From Priapulus caudatus (Eukaryota > Priapulida > Priapulimorpha > Priapulimorphida > Priapulidae): a stretch of 21,254 nt of DNA. Numbering within the stretch: the stretch's first letter is position 1; each line of letters opens with the position of its first letter. Shown here piece by piece: positions 1-9,310 of this stretch. The stretch spans positions 367,725-388,978 of the forward strand of contig NW_014577264.1 in NCBI RefSeq assembly GCF_000485595.1, written 5' to 3'. A model generated the notes under the pieces. That model worked only from the letters and a program-made list of their open reading frames with translations, did not search any database and was not told the origin of the DNA. A program made the position numbers and the translations under genes.

Positions 1-50
1 GCGCGCACACACACATACACCACACGCACGCACGCACGCGCGCGCGCGGC
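1..50. repeat. CA/CG-rich microsatellite
   Basis: Alternating purine-pyrimidine tract of CA, CGCA and CG units at the window edge, so its true left end is not visible. Such tracts can form Z-DNA and are polymorphic in length. The following stretch (51-204) shows no gene or repeat that I recognise. Confidence 0.85.
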
Positions 51-204
51 AGACATGGGTTCGCGCAGTAGATGCCTGAAAACACAGATTACGTATATTG
101 ATATTCTACATAAAGATATGCCCAGCACGAAGCTAGCGCAAGTAGGCAGCAAGCTTTGGCTTCATCTCACTGTTCCTCATCCGCACATAAGCTTAATTTA
201 ACGG

Positions 205-961
205 TGTTTTGAATAGATCGATAAACTGTTAATAAAAATTTCGTTGCCGTTAGCTGGCGGTAGTGTCGCGCATGGGATGTAGCTGTAACCAAGTAACCAG
301 TGATGCTAGCTGCGCTTGTGTTTTCGGGATCGGATGCAGACGAGTCCTGAGAACAATATATAGATATGTATATATTGTTCTCAGGACGAGTCAAGTCGTT
401 CATATTCCGACCGGATTCATTTTTGGGCAACTTATGTGCCATTAATTATGTTTATCGTCAGGCTTCACTTCACCCTTCACTGCTTCAGGTAACTCAACTT
501 GTTGGTGCACGCAATGCACGTTTTGTTTGGATTAGTGTACTATACGTTTTCCATCTGAAATGAGTATAGCAAATGTATGCATGTTTGCATTATGACATTT
601 TATTATGGTGCATTTCGGGTTTAATGGTTGTCACCTGTGCAATTTGCTGTATTTTTTCAATATGTGCATTATACTAAATCCGTTGCTTGTTCTAAGGGGC
701 CCGCTCATCATCGTGTATTACAAATAGGGCGTCGTATCAAAACATTGTACGGTCATTATCAGTTAGATTCGATTTAGGATTATTTCAGAGACGAATTTAG
801 ATATGTATACATAGATAGTAGGCCTATACAGCATATTTGTTCTGCCAAGGTACTTATTATGTATCACATTTTAAATTGTCTGTTATTGTTATTACAGAAT
901 ATATCTTTAATAATATTAGGAGATTACTCCTGAAGTTAATCTGGTGTCATTCCATTCGTCA
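205..961 (+). repeat. 5' LTR of the BEL/Pao element
   Basis: Colinear with 6154-6849 over its whole length. Shared blocks include the GAATAGATCGATAAACTG start, the GGGATGTAGCTGTAACCAAG block, the AAGGGGCCCGCTC block and the GTGTCATTCCATTCGTCA end. By eye the first 140 bp differ at roughly one base in ten, with small indels, suggesting an old insertion. It is longer than the 3' copy mainly because of the hairpin insertion at 345-386. The promoter should lie here, but I see no TATA box that I would defend. Confidence 0.88.
341..390. repeat. 42-bp perfect hairpin inserted in the 5' LTR, flanked by CGAG repeats
   Basis: Positions 345-362 (TCCTGAGAACAATATATA) and 369-386 are exact 18-bp reverse complements around the 6-base loop GATATG. 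CGAG flanks it at 341-344 and 387-390. The 3' LTR reads straight through the corresponding site (GCCAGACGAGTAAATTC, about 6283-6299) with one CGAG copy, so this is an insertion after the two LTRs were formed. It is too small to encode anything. Confidence 0.9.
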
Positions 962-999
962 CAAACTTCTTAAGGCATTGGATGAATTGATTAGATGAT

Positions 1000-1733
1000 A
1001 TGATGGATGAAGAAGAAATCGTCAAGAAGATGACGGACCAGGAGGAGCTCCTGCGGTCTAATCGCAAGATGATACGTGGAAAGTTGACACGAGTTATCAA
1101 CAGACTTTCATATAAGATGGATGATAATAGCATTTCTAGGGCACACCTAGAGAAGCAACTGGTCGTCCTTCGGAAGGACTTTGCTGACGTGTCAACAGTC
1201 AATGCCGAACTGTTTATCTTCCCAGGTGTGGACGCTCCCCGTCAAAAAAGTTGGGAGGCGGAAAGAAAAAGGCTGAGGCCTATCTCGCAACCCTAGCTGC
1301 CCAGCCTATGGCTACTGAAGGTCATGGTACAGATGGTCACTACAGAGGAGCCACTGGTGTTAGTGATGTTAGCTAGAGTGAGAGTAAGACTGTCGCTGGG
1401 GATGGAGGAGTCACTGGTGTCAGTGATGCTGGATCAGGTGATGGTAAGACTGTCGTTGATGGAGGAGCTCATTCGAAGAATGTGGTAAATGGGACTGTTA
1501 CCAAGGACATTCCTGTTGAACATTCTAGCATTCCTGTCACCACGGACATTCTTGTTGCTGAACATCCTGTCTTGACTCGTTCTAATGCAGAGACTGATCG
1601 TTTCAGTGCCATGGCAGTTGGTAACCATGGTAACCATGAAATTCCAGTCATAAACTTTGGAAGTCTGACCCCTAGTAGTGATTCAGTAGGGACAGTTGAA
1701 TATGTATCTAGTCCAACACATAAGCCTGGATGA
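1000..1733 (+). pseudogene. BEL gag, N-terminal part (frameshifted)
   Basis: The first open stretch (1000-1296) encodes a charged, Glu/Lys/Arg-rich segment that looks like a coiled coil, typical of the N-terminus of BEL gag proteins. Its frame is lost near the A-run at about 1242-1247; a second frame then carries a plausible continuation (GGGKKKAEAYLATLAAQP) through a Gly/Ser/Thr/Val-rich repeat segment to a stop at 1731-1733. That second frame has an in-frame TAG in the first repeat. The segment is low complexity and ends before the conserved DUF1759-like part begins in a third frame at 1841. I infer one original gag frame broken by at least two shifts. Spliced expression is not excluded but has no good support. 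Confidence 0.6.
1345..1480 (+). repeat. In-frame tandem repeat in the gag linker (60 and 57 bp units)
   Basis: Units begin with GAGGAG at 1345, 1405 and 1462 (the third partial). Unit lengths of 60 and 57 bp keep the reading frame. The encoded repeat is about 20 residues, of the form GVTGVSDAGSGDGKTVVDG. The first copy holds an in-frame TAG. Confidence 0.75.
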
Positions 1734-1840
1734 ACAGTTAAATATTAGTGATAGGCCTATTTCCTTTGATTCATGGATTAATTCGTTGATTTAATTTAGG
1801 GACTGTCCTCCCAGGTAACCCTGTTGCCATTGGTAACGAT

Positions 1841-2770
1841 ATGACCGTGGCTAATGCCGTGTATAAGTTGGAGGCGGAGTGGGATATCCGCACCTTGAAG
1901 CTAAAAACGTTCAATGGGAACCCCCTCGAATATGTCGATTTCATCGACTGTTTCAAAATCCACATACACAACAAATCTTTCCTCACAGATGATCTACGCA
2001 TGGCGCAGCTACACATGCATTTATGCGGGGATGCCAAACGCGCAACTTCTGGCCAGGGTTCGAGGGGTATTATGTATGCTACTGCTCTAAAAACCATCAA
2101 AGAGCAATTTGGCCAGAGAGGTATTGTAGCGCGCGCTTGTGTAAACAAGCTCTTGAAGGGCTCCAAAATTGCAACGAATGACCGGAGAGGCCTTCGCGAT
2201 CTCTCGCTCGATATCATCAATTCACTTGCAACCCTACACCGCCTGAATTACTTCGCAGATGCAGATGCTTCTGAAAATTTGCGACAAGTGGTAAAGCGCT
2301 TACCAGATCGTCTGATCCACAAGTGGAAAGGCACAGTCGCCACGATTCGTGACCGTGGACAAACACCGGGTCTGTCGCATATATCCAGTTTTTTGCGCCA
2401 ACAAGTGAAAGCTGACTTTGATCCAGACTTTGGAGACCTTGCTTGCGATAGGTCACAGGAGAAGGGAGATCATCACCGTAATCCTGGTAATCAGAAGAGG
2501 GGAGTTTACGTTGCTCAAGAGAAGAAGTTGAAATGCTACATCTGCGAGGCATCTCACCGCGTATCTGAGTGTCCTACATTTTCAGACTCGTCCGTTTCTG
2601 ACCGTTTGAAAGTTGTCAAGGAGCGTAGACTTTGTTACGGGTGTTTAAACCGTGGCCATGTAACTCGCGAGTGTAGGTCAAAGCGGACATGTGACAAGAA
2701 CGGATGTACCAGGACTCACCATCATTTGCTCCACGTTGATCCTCCAACGAAGATGATATTTTACCTGTAG
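1841..2770 (+). pseudogene. gag: BEL gag, capsid-like and zinc-knuckle region
   Basis: Open frame of 309 codons. Residues about 18-200 match the BEL gag (DUF1759-like) pattern: the FNGNPLEYVDFIDCF box, then an alpha-helical region with LHMHLCGDAKRATSG and later RQVVKRLPDRLIHKWK. Residues 232-244 form a CX2CX3HX4C knuckle and 265-278 a canonical CX2CX4HX4C knuckle (CYGCLNRGHVTREC), followed by a Cys/His-rich tail (CDKNGCTRTHHHLLH). Gag would form the particle and bind the genomic RNA through the knuckles. The frame begins after a stop near 1790 and ends at 2768-2770; the protease continues in another frame (DDILPVVRVQ). This is the longest intact piece of the gag half. It could still be translated, but without its N-terminus. 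Confidence 0.85.
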
Positions 2771-3099
2771 TAAGAGTCCAATTTCGTGACAGTAAGGGTA
2801 CTTAGGGTAGAATCAGAGAAGGCAATGTTTTTATAGACAGTGGCGCAGGAACAACTATTATACGAATTGACTTTGCGCGTGCTCTTGATTTACAGGGGAA
2901 AAGTGAAAGACTAGAGTTGTCTGTAGTGGGAGGTGAACAGTTGACCCAAAGTAAAAGCCGTAGATTGAAATTTTGGATGTCGTCACTTGAGGGTGGAGAG
3001 GAGTGCTTAATTAAAGCTCATGAGATTGACAAGACAGTTGCGAGTGTTCCCACGTTAGATAGATCATGGCTGTCGTTTTCTCCTATCTATTTGACTTGA
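2755..3099 (+). pseudogene. BEL aspartic protease fragment
   Basis: The frame following gag reads VVRVQFRDSKGT, a stop (2803-2805), then GRIREGNVFIDSGAGTTIIR. The DSG triad of retroviral-type aspartic proteases lies at about 2836-2844. It continues through LELSVVGGEQLTQ and about 40 further residues to LTVASVPTLDRSWL-like sequence, then degenerates. BEL/Pao elements have a Pao-type peptidase here that matures the polyprotein. The normal spacer between protease and RT looks shortened, so a deletion near 3060-3180 is likely. It overlaps gag by frameshift rather than by a clean junction. Confidence 0.7.
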
Positions 3100-3178
3100 C
3101 ATTTTCACATAAGGCTGGTCACATTGGCCTGATTTTTGGTGTAAAGTACAGCCACTTACACTCTTCCCTGATAATCGT

Positions 3179-4160
3179 GTGTTTGCCGAAAAACGACTTA
3201 CCTCCCTTGAACGCAGCCTCACGAAGAACCCTGGCAAGGCTGATCTGTACCAGCAAGTGATGCAGAACCACATCACTAATACCCATACTATCTTTCCCAT
3301 CATGGAGTCTATCGTCCGGAAAAGACAAGTACGCCCCTTCGTGTTGTCTTTGATCCTGCATGTAACTATGGAGGGAGTTCGCTGAATTCCTTCTTGCTCA
3401 AAGGTCCAAACCTTATTGGCAATCTCCTGGGGGTACTCCTTCGGTTCAGAGAAGACGCAGTTGGTGACATTAGCAAGATGTTCCTTCAGATTTGTTTGGA
3501 AGAACGTGATACATTCGTTCATCGGTTCCTGTGGAGAGACTTGGATACTTCCAGAGACCCGACCGTGTATAGGCTGACTCGCGTCACCTTCGGAGACAAG
3601 CCTTCTCCAGATATGGCAAGTTTTGTCATGTTAAAAATGGCTGAGGAGGCTCAGACCTCTCATCCTAAGACAGCTGAGATTTTGAGAAGTGACCGGTACA
3701 TGGATGATCTGATACACTCTTGCCCAGAGACAAGTAGTGCTGCAAAGAGGATGTCTGATGTTGATAAAGTCCTGGCAAGTGGAGGCTTCAAAGTGAAGAA
3801 ATGGTACTGTTCAGCAGTCACTGAGGAAAAGACTTCGCATGGAGGCATTCCATCTACCTCGGCTCCCAACGTCAGTCTGAGCACTGAGGATGAGGTAAAG
3901 ACCCTAGGTGTCTGTTGGGACCCTAACAAAGATGTTATCTACTTTCAAGTGAAGGACACAAAGGTGAATAAATACACCAAGAGAGTTGTGTTGTCTAAAC
4001 TGTCGACCTTATTTGACCCCCTTGGATTAGCAGTAGTTGTAACCATCAGGGCAAGGATTGCGATGCAAGCCATTTGGAGGCTTGAAGATGTTGGTTGGGA
4101 TGACTCCCTACCTCATGATCACACTGAGTTGTGGCAACACTCATGTGTTTGGCGACGCCA
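3179..4160 (+). pseudogene. pol: BEL reverse transcriptase domain
   Basis: The segment 3179-3290 encodes a Pao-specific lead-in (RLTSLERSLTKNPGKADLYQ). After a frame change near 3290-3390, the palm follows in the frame starting at 3394: GDISKMFLQI carries the first catalytic Asp (codon at 3466) and RYMDDLIHS the YMDD box (3697-3708). Downstream motifs LGVCWDPNKDVIYF and LSKLSTLFDPLGL are typical of BEL RT. The catalytic aspartates are therefore all present in one 276-codon frame. The domain would copy element RNA to DNA in cytoplasmic particles. The frame drifts out near 4140, where the spacer to RNase H is shorter than usual for the family, so a small deletion is likely. Confidence 0.88.
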
Positions 4161-5158
4161 GCAATGTGGCGTACGGTGCAGTGGCATATATGCTTTGGCA
4201 AACGGGGAATGGGGCCAGTGTTAGACTGATGTCTGCCAAGGTGAGAGTAGCCCCTCTCCGTCAGGCTACCATTCCACGCTTGGAGTTAATGGCGGCTCTT
4301 ATTGCGTCACGATTAGCAAAGTCCATATCAGATGAATTGATAGACAAGCCGACCGTCACACTTTGGACGGACTCTCGCATTGTGTTACACTGGTTGTCAT
4401 CAGAGTCTACCTCGTTGAAGCCATTTGTTGGTGTGAGAATTGCGGAGATCGAGTCTACCTGGAGCTTCGATCACTGGAGATTTGTTCCCACGAAGCTCAA
4501 TCCAGCAGATAATCTGAGCCGTGGTTTCAGACCACATGAGATGAACGGACGGTGGATAGAGGGACCAGAATTTCTCAGGGCTCCAGAGGAATGGCCGACC
4601 CAGAGTGGGGTCTCGCATCCAACGGAAAATGTGGAGAGAAAACTTCCAAAGCCAGTATTGGGAGTCGCCAAGTCATTGCCGATCATCGACTGTGAGAGAT
4701 ATTTAAGTTGGCAGAAACTTCTGAGAGTGACTGCATATTGTCTTCGCTTCATACACAATCTGAATCGCAAGACGAGAGATTCGGCTCAGACGGAGACAGG
4801 TGTTCTCCTGCCAGAGAATATAAGGCGAGCTGAGAGTTACTGGGTTTCTCTCGCACAAAGAGATATTGGTGATTGGAAGGAGAGGGGCAAGGACTTGAAT
4901 CCATTTGTTGAGAATGGAATCGTTAAAGTTACTGGAAGCCTTAGAAAATCCTCAATGATACACGATCAGGTGCACCCTGTCCTGCTTCCAGCTTCCTGTC
5001 ATATTTCGAAGCTGATCATGATAAACATTCATTGCAAGTTTGGACACCCTGGGATGGAGAGAACCCTGTGTGAGAGTAGGCGTGAGTACTGGATTATGAG
5101 AGGTCGTAACCTAGCTAAAGAAACTGTGAGGAACTGTGTAATATGTCGCAAGCTTTGA
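4130..5158 (+). pseudogene. pol: BEL RNase H, connection and integrase zinc-binding region
   Basis: A 366-codon frame. The RNase H core starts at HVFGDASNVAYGAVAY (about 4145-4190), with RLELMAAL and TLWTDSRIVLHWL supplying further acidic residues and FVPTKLNPADNLSRG the C-terminal Asp motif. A connection of about 150 residues leads to the integrase zinc-binding module HCKFGHPGMERTL with CVICRKL at 5137-5157. RNase H would remove the RNA template strand; the zinc module helps integrase multimerise. The frame ends at a TGA (5156-5158), where family members continue directly into the integrase core. The annotated start lies inside the frame; the real domain has no start codon of its own because it belongs to the polyprotein. 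Confidence 0.88.
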
Positions 5159-5907
5159 CAGAACCCGCATGTTACACTGATGGCCGATCTTCCACGAAAA
5201 CAATTGAGATTGTTTTCATCACCCTTCACAACGACCGCTGTGGACCTCTTTGGGCCATTTCTTCTGAAATATAGAAGAAACAAGACCAACAAGGCCTGGG
5301 GTGCCATATTCACTTGTGGTACCATCTGCGCTGTTTATTTGGAAATTGTTGACAGCCTTTCAACAGTGTCGTTTCTACAAGCACTGCGCCAATTTGTCGC
5401 TCATCATGGATAGCCACAAACTATCATCTCCGACAATGGGACATCATTTGTGGGTGCAGAAAAGGAGTTGAGAAAACTGCTCAAAGAAGGACGCAACCAA
5501 ATCTAAGATTTTGCCATGTTGCACAAAATTAAGTGGAGGTTCATATCACACCGCTGAGTCCGCACCAGTGAGGCTTCTATGAAAGTTTGATCAAGCAAAT
5601 CAAAGGAGCCCTACGGACTGTGGTTGAAAAGCAGACACTAACCTGGAACGAGATGTCGACGGTGTTTGCTGAAGTGGAGTGTCTAATCAACTCTAGGCCA
5701 TTGGGATACTCTTCCAACGCTCCCAATAATCCACAGCCATTGACACCTAACCACTTCATGTTAGGACGTGCTTCTGCCAGTGTTCCGCAACGACCCTTTG
5801 AGGAGTCGACGAACCTGCACAAGTGGTTCGAATTCACGCAGACGTTGGTAAACCAAATCTGGAGACGATTTGTGCGGGAATACCTTCCGACCTTGATGAA
5901 GAATTAA
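5159..5907 (+). pseudogene. pol: BEL integrase catalytic core
   Basis: All three DDE residues are visible across two frames. AVDLFGPF (about 5235-5260) holds the first Asp and IISDNGTSFVGA (about 5425-5460) the second; the Glu is in GFYESLIKQIKGAL (about 5569-5610). In-frame stops interrupt at 5411-5413 and 5504-5506, a further TGA lies just before GFYES, and the frame changes near 5540. The end (WNEMSTVFAEVECLINSRPLG, then LTPNHFMLGR) is the conserved BEL/Pao integrase tail. It would join element DNA to the host chromosome. The stops mean no core can be translated from this copy. Confidence 0.87.
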
Positions 5908-5929
5908 ATGGAGAAATCCTGAGAGACAA

Positions 5930-6121
5930 CTTCAGGTGGGCGACATCGTCCTCGTTGTAGACTACAATGTAGTTCGTAGAAAATGGAAACTGGGTCGCGT
6001 AGTCGAGACGTATCCTGGAGATGGTATTGTCCGAAACGTCAAGCTTAAGACTAAGACGGGCAATCCCAACAAACGTTCAGTCCAAAAATGTTGTCCGATC
6101 ATGGAAATTTCGAAGAATTAG
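5930..6121 (+). pseudogene. BEL integrase C-terminal (DUF5641-like) domain
   Basis: Frame with GDIVLVVDYNVVRRKWKLGR followed by VVETYPGDGIVRNVKLKTK and ending near VQKCCPI with a stop at 6119-6121. This is the small beta-barrel tail found at the end of BEL/Pao pol and supports the family call independently of RT. It lies about 30 bp before the 3' LTR, the expected place. It is separated from the core by stops near 5905 and a frame change. Confidence 0.85.
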
Positions 6122-6153
6122 ACTATTTCACTTTGCCTCCCCTCCCGAAGGGT

Positions 6154-6849
6154 TATTTTGAATAGATCGATAAACTGTTTAGCATTTTTCGTTGCCGTTA
6201 TCTGGAGGTAGTGTTGAGCATGGGATGTAGCTGTAACCAAGTAACCAGTGACCCTAGCTGCGCTTGTGTTTTCAGGATCGGAGCCAGACGAGTAAATTCG
6301 TGCATATTCTGACCAGATTCATTTTGGGGCAACTTATGTGCCATTTTTACGTTTATCGTCAGGAGTTAACACCCTTCAAGTAACTCAAATTGTTGGTGCA
6401 CGCAAGGCACGCTTTGTTTGTATCAGTGTTACTATACGTTTTCCATCTGAAATGAGTAGCAAATGTATGCATGTTTGCATTATGACATTTTATTAGGGTG
6501 CATTTCTGGTTTAATCATCAATGTGTATCGCCTGTGAAATTTGCTGTAGTTTTCCAATATGTGCATTATACTAAATCTGTTGCTTGTTCTAAGGGGCCCG
6601 CTCTCCCGGCCTCGTGCATTACAAAGGGAGTCGTATCAAAACACTGTACGGTCATTATCAGTTAGATTCGATTTAAGATTATTTCAGAGACAAATATAGA
6701 TATGTCTACAGAGATAAAGCATATTTGGTCTGCCAAGGTACATATTATGTATCACATGTTAAATTGTCTGTTATTTCTATAACAGAATATATCTTCAATA
6801 ATATTGGGACATTACTCCTGAAGTTAAACTGGTGTCATTCCATTCGTCA
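6154..6849 (+). repeat. 3' LTR of the BEL/Pao element
   Basis: Colinear copy of 205-961 without the hairpin insertion. It begins TATTTTGAATAG where the 5' copy has TGTTTTGAATAG, and ends GTGTCATTCCATTCGTCA. Just upstream (about 6136-6153) is a pyrimidine run followed by GAAGGG, a weak candidate polypurine tract only. Confidence 0.88.
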
Positions 6850-6884
6850 TAACTGGCAGGACCTTTGTTATAAATTTATAAATG

Positions 6885-7560
6885 CTATATTTCATTCTGC
6901 GACTACAGCCATGCGCAAACCCAGATATATACAAATCATATACAACATTCGGAAAGATTCGCGCATGAAGATGTTTTCCGTTGAAGTTCTCGTAAACAAC
7001 GTGTGGACTCGGTAAAGAGAATATACCCACCACGAATGTGTCTCAAAGGCTTTATAAGTTAGGGCTTTAGTTAAGTGTTCAAGTGATTCCAACTCACAAT
7101 TATATCACTTCTCCGTTTGGAAAGTATAATTCCGAGAAAATGTTTTTTTCTGCAACTACTAGGAAAGCGCAAACCTAGACATTGTGTTGCAAAACAGCAA
7201 AAACATGGGTAGATTAGTAAACGTAGTAGGCGTTTAGATATAGGGTTGAACATGCCTGATGAATTCATAAAAGGAAGCACTTCTTTGAACATATATAGAT
7301 GTACATTCAGTAAAGAGACAATGTACAGCAAGAATCTGTCACAAGTACAATATACACTTGGGTTTAATCTCCTATTTTGAGAGAGATCCTACCGTAAAAA
7401 TGCATCATATAAAACTACTTAATAATATAACCTCTCCATTTTAAAAGTAGGATAACTGAAAATGTACGATACCATTCGACATTCACTGGAAATGCGTAAA
7501 CCCACGTCGTGATCTGCACAACAGGCAAAACGTGGTGAGATTTCCTAAAATAGCAAATGG
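6885..7560. repeat. Three degenerate copies of an unidentified repeat
   Basis: Motifs recur loosely: CTGCGACTACAG...GCGCAAACCCAGA (about 6897-6925), CTGCAACTACTAGG...GCGCAAACCTAGA (about 7150-7180) and CACTGGAAATGCGTAAACCCACG (about 7482-7507). The second and third are also preceded by similar ATATAAC/TCTCC...GAAAATG blocks (about 7100-7145 and 7425-7465). Spacing is 250-330 bp. Divergence is high and I cannot name the family. The rest of 6850-7615 is AT-rich with no coding signal. Confidence 0.35.
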
Positions 7561-7616
7561 TCAGCATGAAAATAAGTAGACGCATATACACAAGTATCAC
7601 ACTTAGGTGTGCAGCT

Positions 7617-8110
7617 TATAAAAGTTATCTCCGTGCATATCATCATGTAGTAGGATTTGCTGCGTTCTGACATAATCATCCATTTGTTGTCTGTACCATC
7701 CATTGTGACCGTTTTTAACAACTCTTCAGGTGGTGGTCCTGAATAGCACTGATACGGTTGGTCTCTCCTTTTTTCACTTTCATAATATAACCATGTTTTG
7801 GATAGCCCCTATTTGATAAGGTCAGCCATGTAACGATCTATCGTCTAGTTGGCCTTGCATGTGAGGTAGATGTGCTTGAAAACCCGATGAATTGCCTCAA
7901 AAATCATGTTTATGTTGATTCTATAAAGCTCAAGCAGACACAGTATTTCCAGCTGTTTCTTGGGCACCCAGTCTTGGCCAAAATAGGTGTGAAAGGAATG
8001 CGTCCTAGAGGTGAGTGTAAAGCCATGAAGGAAGCATTGGAGAGTTATAAAAATATATTATTGTCCTTCTGCCCCAGCACAGTTTTCATGGCACACTTTG
8101 ATCTCGATTG
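7617..8110 (-). pseudogene. Decayed coding relic, possibly of a DUF7869-like transposon-associated protein
   Basis: Read on the minus strand, 8061-8096 gives VCHENCAGAEGQ, followed after a stop by FITLQCFLHG and then HTYFGQDWV (about 7960-7990). This resembles the H-x-D/E-NC-xG-Q-N ... W ... GHTKFxPDW pattern I remember from large families of uncharacterised proteins expanded in marine invertebrates. Further along, at about 7640-7710, comes WYRQQMDDYVRTQ, resembling the C-terminal segment of such proteins. Several stops and frame changes interrupt it. The plus-strand open frame across the same bases (7872-8123) shows no family pattern. The match is from memory of a motif, not from an alignment, so the family name is tentative; that it is a dead coding fragment is more likely than not. 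Confidence 0.35.
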
Positions 8111-8606
8111 GGAGGTCACCTAGCTATTTTCTCGTTATTTCTGGACAGCAGCTTCCTGGGCAGTGGACCTTCCATGACACTAATCCAGGCCGAATAGAAT
8201 TGGGGGACCATGTCACTCGTCACCCTCTAAGAGATGTTCCTGCAATTATTTTCACTGCCTAAAGAAACTGACCATAAAGATCAGATCTGTGTGTGGTTGG
8301 GCACCATACCAAAACGAACAGTAAACGAAGGAGGTTGGAAGTCATACTCAATCATAAAATGGATGCTGCCAATGCGCACTTCTGCTGTTAAAAACAACAC
8401 GATTTTTATCCTAAAAGCATTTGCCAGTAGGTACGGTATGCTGCAAGGCAATAACCTTAATTGTGACTCATCCTTGAAAATTCGCATTTTTGTTTGCTCG
8501 TCTAGATTGTTGTTTAATTACGTACTTTTCACACCAAACCTCTGTCACATGTACGTTTGAAATGGTCTATTAAACAATCATGAAATCGTTCAGGGTAAGA
8601 TGACCT

Positions 8607-8735
8607 GCGCGTTTGTTTGGGCCACCCAGTGATCCGGATCACAAATTGCTGAATCCGCTAGCGAGGCGGGGCCTGTCTGACTGAGACGAATCAGTCCGAT
8701 CAAGATTACTTAAATCTGATCTGCCCAAACAAATG
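8607..8735. mobile_element. Short inverted-repeat element (copy A), MITE-like
   Basis: Starts GCGTTTGTTTGGGC and ends with its near reverse complement GCCCAAACAAATGC. The interior has GATCCGGATC and several more GATC sites. About 129 bp, non-coding. The target duplication is not clear. Confidence 0.6.
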
Positions 8736-8794
8736 CAATCTTGCTTCCAACAAATCACGTTTTGCTGTGACCTATAACCCAAACGGGAGTGAAT

Positions 8795-8995
8795 TTCAAG
8801 GGCATCCAGTATGGCGACGTGCGGCCCAGTCAATCACTTGTATGTTATGAACCAGCACGTGATAAGGGTGTGTTTGTTTGGTCGGATCCACGGATCTCGA
8901 TCCACCGAACCCGACCCTGCTAGCGAAGTGGACTATAAGGGGATCCAATATGGCGGCCCGCACCTCAGCCAATCACTGTTTGTTGTTTGTCAACA
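8795..8995. repeat. Diverged duplication of a GATC-rich segment with a second GTTTGTTTGG end
   Basis: Blocks CATCCAGTATGGCGACG...CAGTCAATCACT (about 8803-8838) and GATCCAATATGGCGGCC...CAGCCAATCACT (about 8942-8978) are clear relatives. Their upstream parts also match: CCGCTAGCGAGGCGG (8656-8670) against CTGCTAGCGAAGTGG (8918-8932). So copy A plus its right flank appears duplicated as 8866-8990, with the second copy shorter. Family unknown. Confidence 0.5.
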
Positions 8996-9154
8996 TGGCA
9001 TCCATGCAGTGTAAGGTCTGCGATGAATTTAGATACCTTATTTAATTATTATGCTTTTTAACGATATTCCCACACTTGATAGTCATAATTATCACTATAT
9101 TATATGTTATGCGTGTATCACCCAGTTATTTTATTTTGTTGTATGTCAAGTACT

Positions 9155-9218
9155 CGCGTGTTTAGGCGGATCAGGATCACATGATCATGATCCGACGGAT
9201 TCGTCCCAAACAAACGCG
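9155..9218. mobile_element. 64-bp inverted-repeat element (copy C)
   Basis: Ends CGCGTGTTTAGG and CCCAAACAAACGCG are near reverse complements. The centre GGATCACATGATCATGATCC is almost palindromic. The right half is nearly identical to that of copy D (GACGGATTC then CCCAAACAAAC). Non-coding. Confidence 0.6.
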
Positions 9219-9242
9219 CCCGAAACGGGATCCATTGGAAGT

Positions 9243-9310
9243 GCGTTTGCCTTTTTTTGGGCAGATCAGGATCAAGTGATCCTGATCAGACGGATTCAGC
9301 CCAAACAAAC
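9243..9310. mobile_element. 68-bp inverted-repeat element (copy D) with perfect central palindrome
   Basis: Outer ends GCGTTTG...TTTGGGC and GCCCAAACAAAC are near reverse complements. The core GATCAGGATCA (9264-9274), AG, TGATCCTGATC (9277-9287) is an exact 11-bp inverted repeat. Same family as copies A and C. The following stretch, 9311-9886, holds no gene or repeat that I can recognise. Confidence 0.65.

Larger units (their letters stand above)
205..6849 (+). mobile_element. BEL/Pao LTR retrotransposon, nearly full length but inactivated
   Basis: Two long direct repeats (205-961 and 6154-6849) bracket, in order, a gag with zinc knuckles, an aspartic protease, reverse transcriptase, RNase H, an HHCC-DDE integrase and a DUF5641-like integrase tail. 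This order, the gag type (DUF1759-like) and the RT/integrase motifs are those of BEL/Pao elements rather than Ty3/Gypsy or Copia. The coding region is split across frames by several frameshifts and in-frame stops, and probable deletions lie between protease and RT and between RT and RNase H, so no full polyprotein can be made. The 5' LTR starts TG and both LTRs can be read as ending CA. A possible target duplication is TAACGG (199-204) against TAACTGG (6850-6856), which is imperfect. No primer binding site is obvious after 961. Confidence 0.9.

Noticed and set aside
1734-1840. A short intron between the two gag frames, with a TTTAATTTAG acceptor at about 1800
   Set aside because: An acceptor-like AG exists, but I see no good matching donor, and frame breaks occur throughout this element.
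199-6856. Perfect target-site duplication of the BEL element
   Set aside because: TAACGG and TAACTGG differ by one inserted base, so the boundary is only approximate.
7872-8123. Plus-strand 83-codon open frame as a small gene
   Set aside because: No family pattern. The minus strand over the same bases gives a more convincing, though decayed, protein pattern.
8234-8560. Plus-strand 108-codon open frame
   Set aside because: No recognisable domain and ordinary length for chance in this sequence. Left unannotated.
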